Shown in pieces: positions 16,881 through 26,589 of a DNA stretch of 64,000 bases. Under the pieces are notes generated by a model, which was not told the DNA's origin, ran no database searches, and saw only the letters and a program-made list of their open reading frames with translations. Each line of letters opens with the position of its first letter. The stretch's first letter is position 1. Origin of the DNA: Streptomyces malaysiense (GTDB lineage: Bacteria > Actinomycetota > Actinomycetes > Streptomycetales > Streptomycetaceae); NCBI RefSeq assembly GCF_000980885.2, contig NZ_LBDA02000048.1:1-64000 (forward strand), written 5' to 3'. Made by a program: the position numbers and the translations under genes.

Positions 16881-18473
16881 CTACACCCCCTGCGCGTACG
16901 AGAAGAAACGCTCCGGGTCGTACTGCGCCTTCACCTTGGACAGGCGCGTCGCCGCGTCCCCGTAGTACGCCTTCCGCCAGTCCGTCAGCGTCGGGTCGGT
17001 GTAGTTCTGGTAGGCCGCGCCGGACGCGTAGGGGGCCATCGCCTTGTGGGCCGACGTCAGCCACGACTGCGCCGAGCCGCCGGACGACCCCGCGGGCCAG
17101 GACGCGATGTACTGCGCCAGCATCCGCGAGCGCCGGTGCACGAAGGCGGTCGCCGTCGGCGCGACCCGGTTCACCGCACCGCCGAGCGCCGTGAACGCGA
17201 CGCTGCCCGCCCCACCCCGCACCCCCGCGATCTGGCGCAGCACCGTCTGGATGCCCGCCGCGGAAAGCGACCGGTCGAAGAAGTCGGAGCGGGCCGCGTA
17301 CGTCTCGCGCCCGAGCGCCCCCTGCGCCGAGCGGCCCGGCGTGCCGCCGGGCAGATGGCACTGGGCCTGCGCGGAGAAGGAGGAGCACCCGGCGTAGATC
17401 TCCATCGCCTCCTCGTAGCCCCGCCGGTGCAGGGAGACGGAGGTGGCATCGGCGCCGGCCTGGTGGGCGAGGCGGTCCACCGCGTTCTTCAGCTCGCCGT
17501 AGGTGCCGATGGAGAAGCAGGAGACGGAGACCGTCGGCGTACGGCCCGGCGCGCACGCCAGGTGCAGGGAGGACCAGATCTCGTCCGGCTGCGTCGGCCC
17601 CCACTCCTGCCATGCCTTGAGCACCGCGGCCGCCTTCGACCACGGCCAGGACAGGTAGGCGGTGACCGCCTGGGGCGCCGGATGGGTGCGGAAGTGCAGC
17701 TCGGTGACGACGCCGAAGTTGCCGTTGCCCGCGCCGCGCAGTGCCCAGAAGAGGTCGGGGTGGTGCGTCGCGTCCGCGGTGATCTGGTTGCCGTCGGCCG
17801 TGACCAGGGTCGCCTGGGTGAGGCTGTCGCAGGTCAGGCCGTACGCGCGGGAGACGACCCCGTGGCCGCCGCCGAGCGCCAGGCCGGAGACGCCGACCGT
17901 GGGGCAGGAGCCCGCGGGTATGGTCACGCCCTTCGCGGCCAGCCCCCGGTACACGTCGATCAGCTTGGCGCCGGCGCCGACCACCGCCTGGCTGCCGCTC
18001 ACCCGTATCCGGTCCAGGCGCGAGACATCGATGATCAGACGGTTGTCGCCGGAGGAGTAACCGGCGTAGGAGTGGCCGCCGTTGCGTATCGCCACCCGTA
18101 TGTGCCGGTTCTTCGCGTACGACAGGACGGTGCGGATGTCGGCGGCGTGCGCGACGTAGGCGACCGCGGCGGGCTTCAGCCCGTCGAAGCGGGTGTTGTA
18201 CAGCTGGTGCGCGGTCTTCCACTGGGCGTCGCCGGGCCGCACCAGGGAGCCGTCGAGATCACGGCCGAGGGCGGTCCAGTCGGCTGGACCGCTCGCTCCA
18301 GCCGTACGCGCGCCGGTGGTCCGCATCGCCGTGAGTGACGACGAGGAAGCCCCGGACGCGTCCGAGGGGTGTGTCCCGGCCGCGGCGGAGTGCGCCCCGC
18401 CCGTACCGCACGCGGTCAGTGCCGTCGTCGCCAGTGCGGCCGCGCCGCCCGAGATGAACGTACGCCGTTCCAT
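16881..18473 (-). CDS. Exported FAD-dependent oxidase (BBE type)
   Basis: 530 residues from ATG 18473. The N-terminus MERRTF..., with ALTAC at about residues 18-22, looks like a lipobox or Tat export signal. The FAD domain has RNGGHSYAGYS (His for 8-alpha attachment) and GSCPTVGVSGLALGGGHG (Cys for 6-S attachment), so bicovalent flavinylation is likely. The C-terminal berberine-bridge block AYQNYTDPTL...W and YDPERFFSYAQGV is present. It probably oxidises a sugar or phenolic compound outside the cell. It is divergent from pstS. Confidence 0.85.
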   Translation of the reverse strand: MERRTFISGGAAALATTALTACGTGGAHSAAAGTHPSDASGASSSSLTAMRTTGARTAGASGPADWTALGRDLDGSLVRPGDAQWKTAHQLYNTRFDGLKPAAVAYVAHAADIRTVLSYAKNRHIRVAIRNGGHSYAGYSSGDNRLIIDVSRLDRIRVSGSQAVVGAGAKLIDVYRGLAAKGVTIPAGSCPTVGVSGLALGGGHGVVSRAYGLTCDSLTQATLVTADGNQITADATHHPDLFWALRGAGNGNFGVVTELHFRTHPAPQAVTAYLSWPWSKAAAVLKAWQEWGPTQPDEIWSSLHLACAPGRTPTVSVSCFSIGTYGELKNAVDRLAHQAGADATSVSLHRRGYEEAMEIYAGCSSFSAQAQCHLPGGTPGRSAQGALGRETYAARSDFFDRSLSAAGIQTVLRQIAGVRGGAGSVAFTALGGAVNRVAPTATAFVHRRSRMLAQYIASWPAGSSGGSAQSWLTSAHKAMAPYASGAAYQNYTDPTLTDWRKAYYGDAATRLSKVKAQYDPERFFSYAQGV

Positions 18474-18651
18474 GTCTCCGTCGCCTTTCCGCGGCCTGGG
18501 TGGCCTCCGGGAGACGAGACGACGGCAGGTACACCGGGGTTCCCCCGCAGGGGTGCCGAACACCGGATATGTGCGCCTGCGCCCCGGTCGTCGGAATCGA
18601 CGCGTGCCCTCCCCGTAAGCATTCCGTGACCTCACCGGGCCGATGGCAGGG

Positions 18652-18694
18652 GTTCACCCGCCGTTCATTTACGGCCTTCGGCCGCTTCACCTGA
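18652..18694 (+). promoter_or_regulatory. PHO boxes upstream of pstS
   Basis: Two contiguous 11-base direct-repeat units, GTTCACCCGCC (18652-18662) and GTTCATTTACG (18663-18673), match the PhoP unit of Streptomyces. A further unit, GCTTCACCTGA (18684-18694), lies 21 bases after the second. They are 112-154 bases upstream of the pstS start. PhoP-dependent induction under phosphate starvation is expected. The rest of the 18474-18805 gap holds only the divergent promoters. Confidence 0.85.
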
Positions 18695-18805
18695 TCTGCC
18701 TAATTTCGGCCTTACCCGGTGCGGAGTGCGGTTCGGATGCGCTCACCGCACCCCACGACTTCGCACGCCGCCGACAGCGGCGGCTCCTGGAAGGAACTCC
18801 CGAAC

Positions 18806-19942
18806 GTGAAGCTTCAGCGCAAGAACCGGCTGCGTGCCGTGACCCTCGGTGCTGTCGCCGTCTCCGGTGCCCTGGCCCTGACGGCGTGCGGCTCGGACAA
18901 CAACAACGACGGTGGTTCGAAGAGCTCCTCGTCGGCGTCGGCCCAGGCCGGCTCGGTCAAGTGCGACAGCGCCAAGGGCAACCTGCTGGCGTCCGGTTCC
19001 ACCGCGCAGCAGAACGCCATCGGTCAGTGGTCCAAGGACTTCATGGCCGCCTGCTCCGGCGTTCAGATCAACTACAAGGGTGTCGGCTCCGGCGCGGGCA
19101 TCCAGGAGTTCCTGCAGGGCAGCACCGCCTTCGCCGGCTCTGACTCCCCGCTGAAGCCCGAGGAGATCGCGCAGTCCAAGAAGGTCTGCAGCGGCGGCCA
19201 GGCCATCGACCTGCCCATGGTCGGCGGCCCGATCGCGGTCATCTACAACGTCGAGGGCGTCGACAACCTGACCCTGGACGCCAAGACGCTCGCCCAGATC
19301 TTCGCCTCGAAGATCAAGAAGTGGAACGACCCGGCGATCGCCAAGCTGAACCCGGGCGTCAAGCTGCCCGACCTGGCGATCCAGGCCTACCACCGCACCG
19401 AGGACTCGGGCACCACGGACAACTTCACCAAGTACCTGAAGGCCGCCGCGCCGGCCGACTGGAAGTTCAGCGGCGGCAAGGCGTGGCAGGCTCCGGGCGG
19501 CCAGTCCGCCAAGGGCTCCTCGGGTGTCGCCGCCGGTGTGAAGCAGACCAACGGCGCCATCGGCTACGACGAGCTGTCCTACGCCACCTCGGGCAAGCTG
19601 CAGATGGCTCAGCTGGCCACCGGCGCCTCCAAGCCGGTCGCGCTGACCACGGACTCGGCGTCCAAGGCGATCGCCGACGCCAAGATCGTCGGTACCAACG
19701 GCGACCTGGCGCTCCAGCTCAACTACGCCACCAAGGCGGAGGGTGCCTGGCCGATCGTCCTGGTCACCAACGAGATCGTCTGCGACAAGGGCAACAAGGC
19801 CGACACGCTCCCCGCCACCAAGGCGTTCCTGAACTACATCGTCAGCGAGGACGCCCAGGCCAAGCTCGCCGACCAGAGCTACGCCCCGCTGCCGGCCGAG
19901 ATCGCCACCAAGGTGCGGTCCGCGATCAGCAGCCTGTCCTGA
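18806..19942 (+). CDS. pstS: Phosphate ABC transporter substrate-binding lipoprotein
   Basis: 378 residues. Start GTG 18806 with AAGGAA 9 bases upstream; the frame extends upstream to 18719 but the signal peptide begins here. Signal peptide and lipobox LTAC give a lipidated Cys at about residue 25. The phosphate-binding loops are visible in LLASGSTAQQNAI, FAGSDSPL and YHRTEDSGTTDNF. It is the first gene of the pstSCAB operon and separated from pstC by two strong hairpins, which explains the higher pstS expression usual in this genus. Confidence 0.97.
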   Translation: MKLQRKNRLRAVTLGAVAVSGALALTACGSDNNNDGGSKSSSSASAQAGSVKCDSAKGNLLASGSTAQQNAIGQWSKDFMAACSGVQINYKGVGSGAGIQEFLQGSTAFAGSDSPLKPEEIAQSKKVCSGGQAIDLPMVGGPIAVIYNVEGVDNLTLDAKTLAQIFASKIKKWNDPAIAKLNPGVKLPDLAIQAYHRTEDSGTTDNFTKYLKAAAPADWKFSGGKAWQAPGGQSAKGSSGVAAGVKQTNGAIGYDELSYATSGKLQMAQLATGASKPVALTTDSASKAIADAKIVGTNGDLALQLNYATKAEGAWPIVLVTNEIVCDKGNKADTLPATKAFLNYIVSEDAQAKLADQSYAPLPAEIATKVRSAISSLS

Positions 19943-19948
19943 CGCTCC

Positions 19949-20029
19949 GGGCGTCCGTCCGGTCCCCACGGGGAAACGGACGGACGCCCGTGGCAGGCCC
20001 GGTCCCGCGGTCATGACGAACGCGGGACC
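19949..20029 (+). terminator. Two hairpins between pstS and pstC
   Basis: The first hairpin has 13-base perfect arms (GGGCGTCCGTCCG 19949-19961, CGGACGGACGCCC 19977-19989). The second has GGTCCCGCG (20001-20009) and CGCGGGACC (20021-20029). They most likely act as partial terminators or 3' stabilisers, leaving a strong monocistronic pstS message. Confidence 0.75.
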
Positions 20030-20100
20030 GGACCGGCGTCACCACCCATCCGGTGCACCGCCGCCGGGGGAGCGATCCCCCAACCAGACCGGAGAACGTC

Positions 20101-21090
20101 ATGGGAATACCTGTAGAAAAGACCTCACCCGCGCCTCCCGCGGGACAGGGAGCACGACCCGTCACCCGGCTCGGTGACCGCGTCTTCTCGGGCCTGTCCC
20201 GGGGGTCCGGCATCCTGCTCCTCGTGATCATGGCCGCGATCGCGGCCTTCCTCGCGGTCCGCGCCGTCAGCGCCATCTCCGCGGACCACGGCAACTTCCT
20301 CACCACCTTCGAGTGGAACGCGAACGCCACCCCGCCGGTCTTCGGCATCGCGGTCCTGCTCTACGGCACGCTCGTCAGCTCGGTCATCGCGATGGTCATC
20401 GCGGTGCCCATCGCGGTCGGCATCGCGCTGTTCATGACGCACTACGCACCGCGCAAGCTGGGCGGCGTCCTCGCCTGGATCATCGACCTGCTCGCCGCCG
20501 TGCCGTCCATCGTCTACGGCCTGTGGGGCGCCCTCTTCCTGGTGCCGCACCTGGGCGGGCTCACGTCCTGGCTGGACACGTACTTCGGCTGGACGGTCGT
20601 CCTCGACCAGAGCAATCCCGGAACCGCGCCCCGCAACCTGTTCACCGTGGGCATCCTGCTGGCGATCATGATCCTGCCGATCATCACCAACGTCAGCCGC
20701 GAGGTCATCCGCCAGGTCCCGCAGGCGCACGAGGAGGCCGCGCTGGCCCTCGGAGCGACCCGCTGGGAGACCATCCGCATGGCGGTCCTGCCGTTCGCCC
20801 GCTCCGGCATCATCAGCGCCTCCATGCTGGGCCTCGGCCGCGCTCTCGGCGAGACCATGGCCGTCGCCACCGTGCTGTCCTCCTCGGACGTGCTCAGCGC
20901 GCACCTGCTCGACCCGGGCGGCGGCACCTTCGCCGCGAACATCGCCGCGCACTTCGGAGAGGCCACGGAACTCGGCCGTGACGCCCTCATCGCCTCCGGT
21001 CTGGTGCTCTTCGCGATCACCCTGGTGGTCAACGGCGCGGCCCGGCTGATCATCGCCCGCCGCAAGGAGTACTCGGGGGCCAACGCATGA
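20101..21090 (+). CDS. pstC: Phosphate ABC transporter permease PstC
   Basis: 329 residues from ATG 20101 (GGAGAACGTC upstream; earlier in-frame codons lack a ribosome site). Six membrane helices are visible. The EAA loop is EEAALALGATRWETIRMAVLPFARSG read across about 220-245. It couples PstS to PstB for high-affinity phosphate uptake. Its stop overlaps the pstA start (ATGA). Confidence 0.95.
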   Translation: MGIPVEKTSPAPPAGQGARPVTRLGDRVFSGLSRGSGILLLVIMAAIAAFLAVRAVSAISADHGNFLTTFEWNANATPPVFGIAVLLYGTLVSSVIAMVIAVPIAVGIALFMTHYAPRKLGGVLAWIIDLLAAVPSIVYGLWGALFLVPHLGGLTSWLDTYFGWTVVLDQSNPGTAPRNLFTVGILLAIMILPIITNVSREVIRQVPQAHEEAALALGATRWETIRMAVLPFARSGIISASMLGLGRALGETMAVATVLSSSDVLSAHLLDPGGGTFAANIAAHFGEATELGRDALIASGLVLFAITLVVNGAARLIIARRKEYSGANA

Positions 21091-22166
21091 GCCACACCAT
21101 GACCGACCAGCGCCCGACCACGGACCCCCCGGTCCCGGGCAGTGTGTTCACGCACCGCCGGATGCCCCGCTGGGCCCCGGCCGCCATCGCCGTGATCGCC
21201 GTCGCCCTGGGCGTGGCGATCGGGCTGGCCTTCGACCTGTCCAGCCACGTGCAGTGGGGCCTGATCGCCCTGGCGCTCTTCGTCCTCGGCACCTATGTGA
21301 CCACCGCGCTGCTGGAGGACCGCCGCCAGGCCAAGGACCGGGTGGCCACCAGCCTGGTGTGGGCGTGCTTCGTGCTCGCCGTCGTACCGTTGTACTCGCT
21401 GGTCGAGACCACCTTCGCCAAGGGCGTGAAGGACCTCGACGGCCGGTTCCTGACCCACTCCATGGCGGGCGTCCTCGCGACCGACGAGGGCGGCGGCGTC
21501 TACCACGCCATCATCGGCACCCTGGAGCAGGTGGGCCTCGCCTCGCTGATCGCCGTGCCGATCGGGGTACTGACCGCGATCTACCTCGTCGAGTACGGGC
21601 GGGGCAAGCTGGCGCTGGCGGTCACGTTCTTCGTGGACGTCATGACCGGTATCCCGTCCATCGTGTCCGGTCTGTTCATCCTGGCCTTCTGGATCCTGGT
21701 CCTCGGCTTCTCGTACTCCGGATTCGCCGGCTCGCTCGCGCTGGTCATCCTGATGATCCCGGTCGTCGTGCGGTCCACCGAGGAGATGCTGAAGCTGGTG
21801 CCCAACGAGCTGCGCGAGGCGTCCCTGGCGCTCGGCGTGCCGAAGTGGCGCACCATCCTGAAGGTGGTCCTGCCCACCGCGCTCGGCGGCATCACCACCG
21901 GCATCATGCTGGCCGTGGCCCGCATCGCCGGAGAGACCGCGCCGGTCCTGCTGCTCGTGTTCGGCAACCCGATGATCAACAACGACCCGTTCAACGGGGC
22001 GCAGTCGTCGTTGCCGTTCTACATCTACGAGCAGTACCTCCTCGGCACGGACCAGGCCTACAGCCGTGCGTGGTCGGCGGCCCTGGTCCTGATCGCCTTC
22101 GTGATGATCCTCAACCTGGTGGCCCGCGGCATCGCCCGCTGGAAGGCCCCGAAGACCGGTCGCTGA
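21087..22166 (+). CDS. pstA: Phosphate ABC transporter permease PstA
   Basis: 359 residues. Six or more membrane helices with the EAA loop LREASLALGVPKWRTILKVV and conserved GETAPVLL. The N-terminal cytosolic extension before the first helix is about 25 residues. It is translationally coupled to pstC by the 4-base overlap and forms the heterodimeric channel with it. Confidence 0.95.
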   Translation: MSHTMTDQRPTTDPPVPGSVFTHRRMPRWAPAAIAVIAVALGVAIGLAFDLSSHVQWGLIALALFVLGTYVTTALLEDRRQAKDRVATSLVWACFVLAVVPLYSLVETTFAKGVKDLDGRFLTHSMAGVLATDEGGGVYHAIIGTLEQVGLASLIAVPIGVLTAIYLVEYGRGKLALAVTFFVDVMTGIPSIVSGLFILAFWILVLGFSYSGFAGSLALVILMIPVVVRSTEEMLKLVPNELREASLALGVPKWRTILKVVLPTALGGITTGIMLAVARIAGETAPVLLLVFGNPMINNDPFNGAQSSLPFYIYEQYLLGTDQAYSRAWSAALVLIAFVMILNLVARGIARWKAPKTGR

Positions 22167-22201
22167 CGCGGCCCTCGGCGACTGACGGAAGTGAAGTAGT
22201 A

Positions 22202-22978
<777 letters not shown>

Positions 22979-23039
22979 GCCGGCGGTGGCGTAGGACTCC
23001 TCGCGGTGCTGCATGGCGGTGCCACCGCGAGGACGCGAA

Positions 23040-23071
23040 GGGCCCGCCCCCGGGGTACCGGGGGCGGGCCC
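23040..23071. terminator. Bidirectional terminator between pstB and pit
   Basis: 14-base arms GGGCCCGCCCCCGG and CCGGGGGCGGGCCC with a GGTA loop, in the gap between two convergent genes. Confidence 0.85.
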
Positions 23072-23112
23072 ACGTCGTTCCTCCCCGCCCCGGGGGCGGG
23101 AGGAGCCGGAGG

Positions 23113-24111
23113 TCAGAGGACCGTCAGCTTCTCCAGGCCGAAGGCCAGCGCGGCGACCAGTGCCGCCGCCGGCATCGTGATGAACCAGCCCAGGACGATG
23201 TTCTTGGCCACGCCCCAGCGCACCGCGTTCACCCGCTTGGTCGCGCCGACGCCCATGATGGCCGAGGTGATGACGTGCGTGGTGGAGATCGGCGCCTTGA
23301 AGAGGTAGGCCGTTCCGAACATGATCGACGCGCCGGTCGCCTCCGCGGCGAACCCCTGCGGCGGATCGAGCTCGATGATCTTCCGCCCGAGCGTGCGCAT
23401 GATGCGCCAGCCGCCGGCGTACGTACCGAGCGACAGCATCAGCGCCGAGACCAGCTTCACCCACACCGGGATGGGGTCGGCGAACGTCCCGTGCCCGGCG
23501 ATGACCAGGGCCATCACCACGACACCCATCGTCTTCTGGGCGTCCTGGAGGCCGTGGCCGAGGGCCATGCCCGCCGCGGAGACCGTCTGCGCTATGCGGA
23601 AGCCCCGCTTGGCCTTGTGCGGGTTGGCGCGGCGGAAGAGCCACATGATCAGCAGCATCACGAGGTAGCCGACGATCAGACCGACGACCGGGGACAGGAA
23701 CATCGGCACGATGATCTTGTTGACCACGCCGTCCCAGTGGACCGCCGTACCGCCCGCGAGCGCCGCTCCCACCAGGCCGCCGAACAGCGCGTGCGAGGAG
23801 GACGAGGGCAGGCCGAAGTACCAGGTGACCAGGTTCCAGGCGATCGCGCCGAGGAGCGCGGCGAAGAGGATGCCCATCCCCGTCCCGCCCGACGGCGTCT
23901 CGATCAGCCCCTCGCTGACCGTCTTGGCGACCCCGGAGCCGAGGAACGCGCCGGCGAGGTTCATCACGGCGGCCATCGCCAGCGCCGCCCGCGGGGTCAG
24001 CGCCCGGGTGGAGACCGACGTGGCGATCGCGTTCGCCGAGTCGTGGAAGCCGTTGGTGTAGGTGAACAGAAGCGCGACCGCTACGGTCACGACCAGAGCC
24101 AGGGTGCCCAT
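23113..24111 (-). CDS. pit: Low-affinity inorganic phosphate transporter
   Basis: 332-residue PiT-family symporter with about ten helices. The duplicated family signature is GFHDSANAIATSVSTRALTP near the N-terminus and GLQDAQKTMGVVVMAL in the middle. It likely imports metal-phosphate with protons. It follows the DUF47 gene by 7 bases on the same strand, the standard pit-accessory arrangement. It probably corresponds to pitH1 of S. coelicolor (memory). Confidence 0.92.
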   Translation of the reverse strand: MGTLALVVTVAVALLFTYTNGFHDSANAIATSVSTRALTPRAALAMAAVMNLAGAFLGSGVAKTVSEGLIETPSGGTGMGILFAALLGAIAWNLVTWYFGLPSSSSHALFGGLVGAALAGGTAVHWDGVVNKIIVPMFLSPVVGLIVGYLVMLLIMWLFRRANPHKAKRGFRIAQTVSAAGMALGHGLQDAQKTMGVVVMALVIAGHGTFADPIPVWVKLVSALMLSLGTYAGGWRIMRTLGRKIIELDPPQGFAAEATGASIMFGTAYLFKAPISTTHVITSAIMGVGATKRVNAVRWGVAKNIVLGWFITMPAAALVAALAFGLEKLTVL

Positions 24112-24118
24112 CGACGCC

Positions 24119-24739
24119 TCAGGACTCCTTGACGGCGATGGTCTCCACCGTGTTCGCCACGTGCTCGAACGCGTCCGCCGCCTCTTCCAGCACGTCCACG
24201 ATCTGCTTGAGCTTCAGCACCTCGATCGCGTCGTACTTGCCGTTGAAGAGGTGCGCCAGCAGCTTGCGGTGGATCTGGTCGGCCTGGTTCTCCAGCCGGT
24301 TGACCTCGATCCAGTACTCGGTGAGGTTGTCCATGGTGCGGAGGTTCGGCATCGCCTCCGCGGTCAGCTCGGCCGCGCGGGCCAGCACCTCGATCTGCTG
24401 CTCGACTCCCTTGGGCAGTTCCTCGACGTTGTAGAGGACGACGAGGTCGACGGCCTCCTCCATGAAGTCCATGATGTCGTCCAGGGAACCGGCGAGGGCG
24501 TAGATGTCCTCGCGGTCGAACGGCGTGATGAACGAGGAGTTCAGCTGGTGGAAGATCGCGTGCGTGGCGTCGTCACCCGCGTGTTCGGCTGCCCGCATAC
24601 GCTCTGCGATCTCGGCTCGGGCGGAGGAGTCCGCCCCGAGCAGTTCCATCAGGAGTTTCGAGCCGGTGACGATGTTGTCCGCGGAAGCGGCGAACATGTC
24701 GTAGAAGCTCGTCTCCCTGGGGGTCAGACGAAAGCGCAC
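24119..24739 (-). CDS. DUF47/PhoU-like Pit accessory protein
   Basis: 206 residues, all-helical, with PhoU-type acidic metal-binding stretches (MRAAEHAGDDATHAIFHQL, DREDIYALAGSLDDIMDFMEEAVD). Proteins of this family sit next to Pit transporters and are thought to regulate them. First gene of a two-gene operon with pit. Distinct from the true PhoU of the PhoR/PhoP locus, which is not in this window. Confidence 0.88.
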   Translation of the reverse strand: MRFRLTPRETSFYDMFAASADNIVTGSKLLMELLGADSSARAEIAERMRAAEHAGDDATHAIFHQLNSSFITPFDREDIYALAGSLDDIMDFMEEAVDLVVLYNVEELPKGVEQQIEVLARAAELTAEAMPNLRTMDNLTEYWIEVNRLENQADQIHRKLLAHLFNGKYDAIEVLKLKQIVDVLEEAADAFEHVANTVETIAVKES

Positions 24740-24894
24740 GTGGGGTCCTCGGGGTGCTTCGGTTTCGGTCAGGCCGATGCTAGGCGCATCATCCGGCCAC
24801 GGCTATCGGGCCGCCCTCCAGTGTCGCCCATTGAACAGAGCGATCATCACGGGGGCGTACCAAGGCCCCCATACCCAGCAAAATTCGGTACCAT

Positions 24895-24911
24895 ATACCC
24901 AGTAGGGGTAT
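24895..24911 (+). promoter_or_regulatory. CsoR operator
   Basis: Palindrome ATACCC-agtag-GGGTAT, 61 bases ahead of the csoR start, in an AT-rich promoter. This is the type of G/C-tract palindrome bound by copper-sensing CsoR proteins. A further ATACCC half-site lies at about 24871. Autoregulation is expected. Confidence 0.75.
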
Positions 24912-24971
24912 GCCGGGCGATATGTCCCCCGGTGTGTGACCGAGAACACCCGTCCGAGATGGAGGCCCGTT

Positions 24972-25316
24972 ATGACGACCACCGAGGCCGGCGCCACGGC
25001 GTCCTCCGAGCAGACGGACTGCGGTGAGCACGTGACGCACGGTTACCACAAGCAGAAGGGCGAGCACCTCAAGCGGCTGCGCCGGATCGAGGGGCAGATC
25101 CGGGGCCTCCAGCGGATGGTCGACGAGGACACCTACTGCATCGACATACTCACCCAGGTCTCGGCCTCCACCAAGGCGCTTCAGTCCTTCGCGCTCCAGC
25201 TGCTGGAGGAGCACCTGCGGCACTGCGTGGCGGACGCGGCCCTCAAGGGCGGGGACGAGATCGACGCGAAGGTGGACGAGGCGACGAAGGCGATCGGCCG
25301 CCTGCTGCGCACCTGA
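24972..25316 (+). CDS. csoR: Copper-sensing transcriptional repressor CsoR
   Basis: 114 residues from ATG 24972, with GGAGG close upstream (a GTG at 24936 is in frame but less well placed). DUF156 all-helical fold. The Cu(I) ligands are intact: Cys in DEDTYCIDIL and the HxxxC pair in EEHLRHC. The basic LKRLRRIEGQIRGLQRMV helix is the DNA-contact region. No copper ATPase or chaperone gene is adjacent, so its main targets must lie elsewhere. Confidence 0.92.
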   Translation: MTTTEAGATASSEQTDCGEHVTHGYHKQKGEHLKRLRRIEGQIRGLQRMVDEDTYCIDILTQVSASTKALQSFALQLLEEHLRHCVADAALKGGDEIDAKVDEATKAIGRLLRT

Positions 25317-25326
25317 GGCCGGCGCC

Positions 25327-25497
25327 TCAGCTGTCCCGTTCCTGCCGCTCCACCCGCAGCACCTCGTCGATGCTCTCCAGGCTGAGCCGGTCCTCGGCGG
25401 CCGAGGCCGCGATGATCAGCTCGCCGCACAACTCGATCTCGGCGAGGGCCACGTGGTCCTGAACCGCCGTACCGCCGACCGCCGCCACCCGCCTCAC
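25327..25497 (-). CDS. Small conserved-looking protein, unknown function
   Basis: 56 residues. GTG 25497 with GGGAAGAG just upstream; TGA at 25327. The sequence runs VRRVAAVGGTAVQDHVALA, then EIELCGELIIAASAAEDRLS, then a charged helix LESIDEVLRVERQERDS. It has one Cys and is mostly helical and amphipathic. It is convergent with csoR, with only 10 bases between the stops. Good codon bias and a ribosome site support it. I do not recognise a function. Confidence 0.65.
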   Translation of the reverse strand: MRRVAAVGGTAVQDHVALAEIELCGELIIAASAAEDRLSLESIDEVLRVERQERDS

Positions 25498-25618
25498 CTC
25501 TTCCCTGACGTCACCGAACTCCTAGGGTAGGAGGCGGTTTACCTACCGCGCATGGCACGGACGGGCTACTTACGGGGTGGCGTCAAGGGACTAGTACGAG
25601 GCCGGCGGGTGGCTGGAT

Positions 25619-26485
25619 TCAGGCCCCGCCGGCCCCCGCGTCCTCCGCGATACGGCCGGCGTAGATGTCCCGTTCCCGGGGCAGCGCGACGACGGCGGGG
25701 GCGCCGAAGTCGTACAGCAGAGTCGTCGAGGTGACCGCGACGGGCGTCTTCCGCCGGCCGTTGACGAAACTGAAGCGCTGGCGCAGCTTGCGCAGCCGGC
25801 CCTGGTCGTCCAGATAGGCGTCGAAGGGCACCCGGGCCGTGGCGAACCCTTTCGCCGCGGCTGCCAGGGAGTTCCGTACGTCGGCGGGCGCGTACCGGGC
25901 CGCGCGGGCGAGGTCGGCGGTGCCCCGGTAGTGCCGCACCGGGACGCCGGCGAGCTCGGTGCGGCCGACGTAGCTCGCCTGCCGGGTGCCGCGCAGCACC
26001 TCGGCGGCGGTGTACGGGTCGGTGACACCGCCGGTGACCAGATTGCCGTCGGACAGCGTGGCCGTCTCCACCCGCACCCATTTGTCGGCGGGCACCCCCG
26101 CCCCCCGGTTCTTCATGAACAGGGCGCCGGGCGCGAGGAGTTCGGTGAGCGGACGGTGCTCGGCGGCGCCCGCGGGATCCTCGGGGAGCACGACGGTCAG
26201 CCGGCCGAGCCGGTGGACGTAGTCGTAGACCCCCTTGCCGCGGATGGTGACCCGGGTGCCGCCCGTGGCCATCTCCATGGCGGTGCCGGCCTTGGAGCTG
26301 CCCGCGTCGGTCAGCGCCGCGGCGGCACCGGTCAGCAGGGTGACCGGATCGCCCGCGCCGCTGCTGACGTCCTCGGCGGGGAGCCCGAGGTCCGAGCAGC
26401 CGCCCACGCCCGTGCCGAGCGCGAGCGTGAGACCCAGCGCACCGGCCGTCCTGCCCGTGCGCCGTCTGTACTGCCGCCGTTCCAT
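25619..26485 (-). CDS. Secreted lipoprotein, LppX/LprG-like
   Basis: 288 residues. Basic N-terminus (RRQYRRRT), hydrophobic stretch and lipobox VGGC give lipidated Cys30. The mature part alternates strands such as TAMEMATGGTRVTIRGKGVYDY and VPVRHYRGTADLARAARYA. It matches the pattern of actinobacterial LppX/LolA-like lipoproteins that carry hydrophobic ligands. Assignment rests on pattern only. Monocistronic and divergent from the small gene at 26590. Confidence 0.75.
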   Translation of the reverse strand: MERRQYRRRTGRTAGALGLTLALGTGVGGCSDLGLPAEDVSSGAGDPVTLLTGAAAALTDAGSSKAGTAMEMATGGTRVTIRGKGVYDYVHRLGRLTVVLPEDPAGAAEHRPLTELLAPGALFMKNRGAGVPADKWVRVETATLSDGNLVTGGVTDPYTAAEVLRGTRQASYVGRTELAGVPVRHYRGTADLARAARYAPADVRNSLAAAAKGFATARVPFDAYLDDQGRLRKLRQRFSFVNGRRKTPVAVTSTTLLYDFGAPAVVALPRERDIYAGRIAEDAGAGGA

Positions 26486-26589
26486 CGCCCTGCCTTCCCC
26501 CAGCCGGTACGTCCGTTACGGCTTCTTGTCGTCCGGTCAACGACGAGTGGGGGACCGCCGTCACGCTCTGCCCTTGGCTTCTCGGTACG

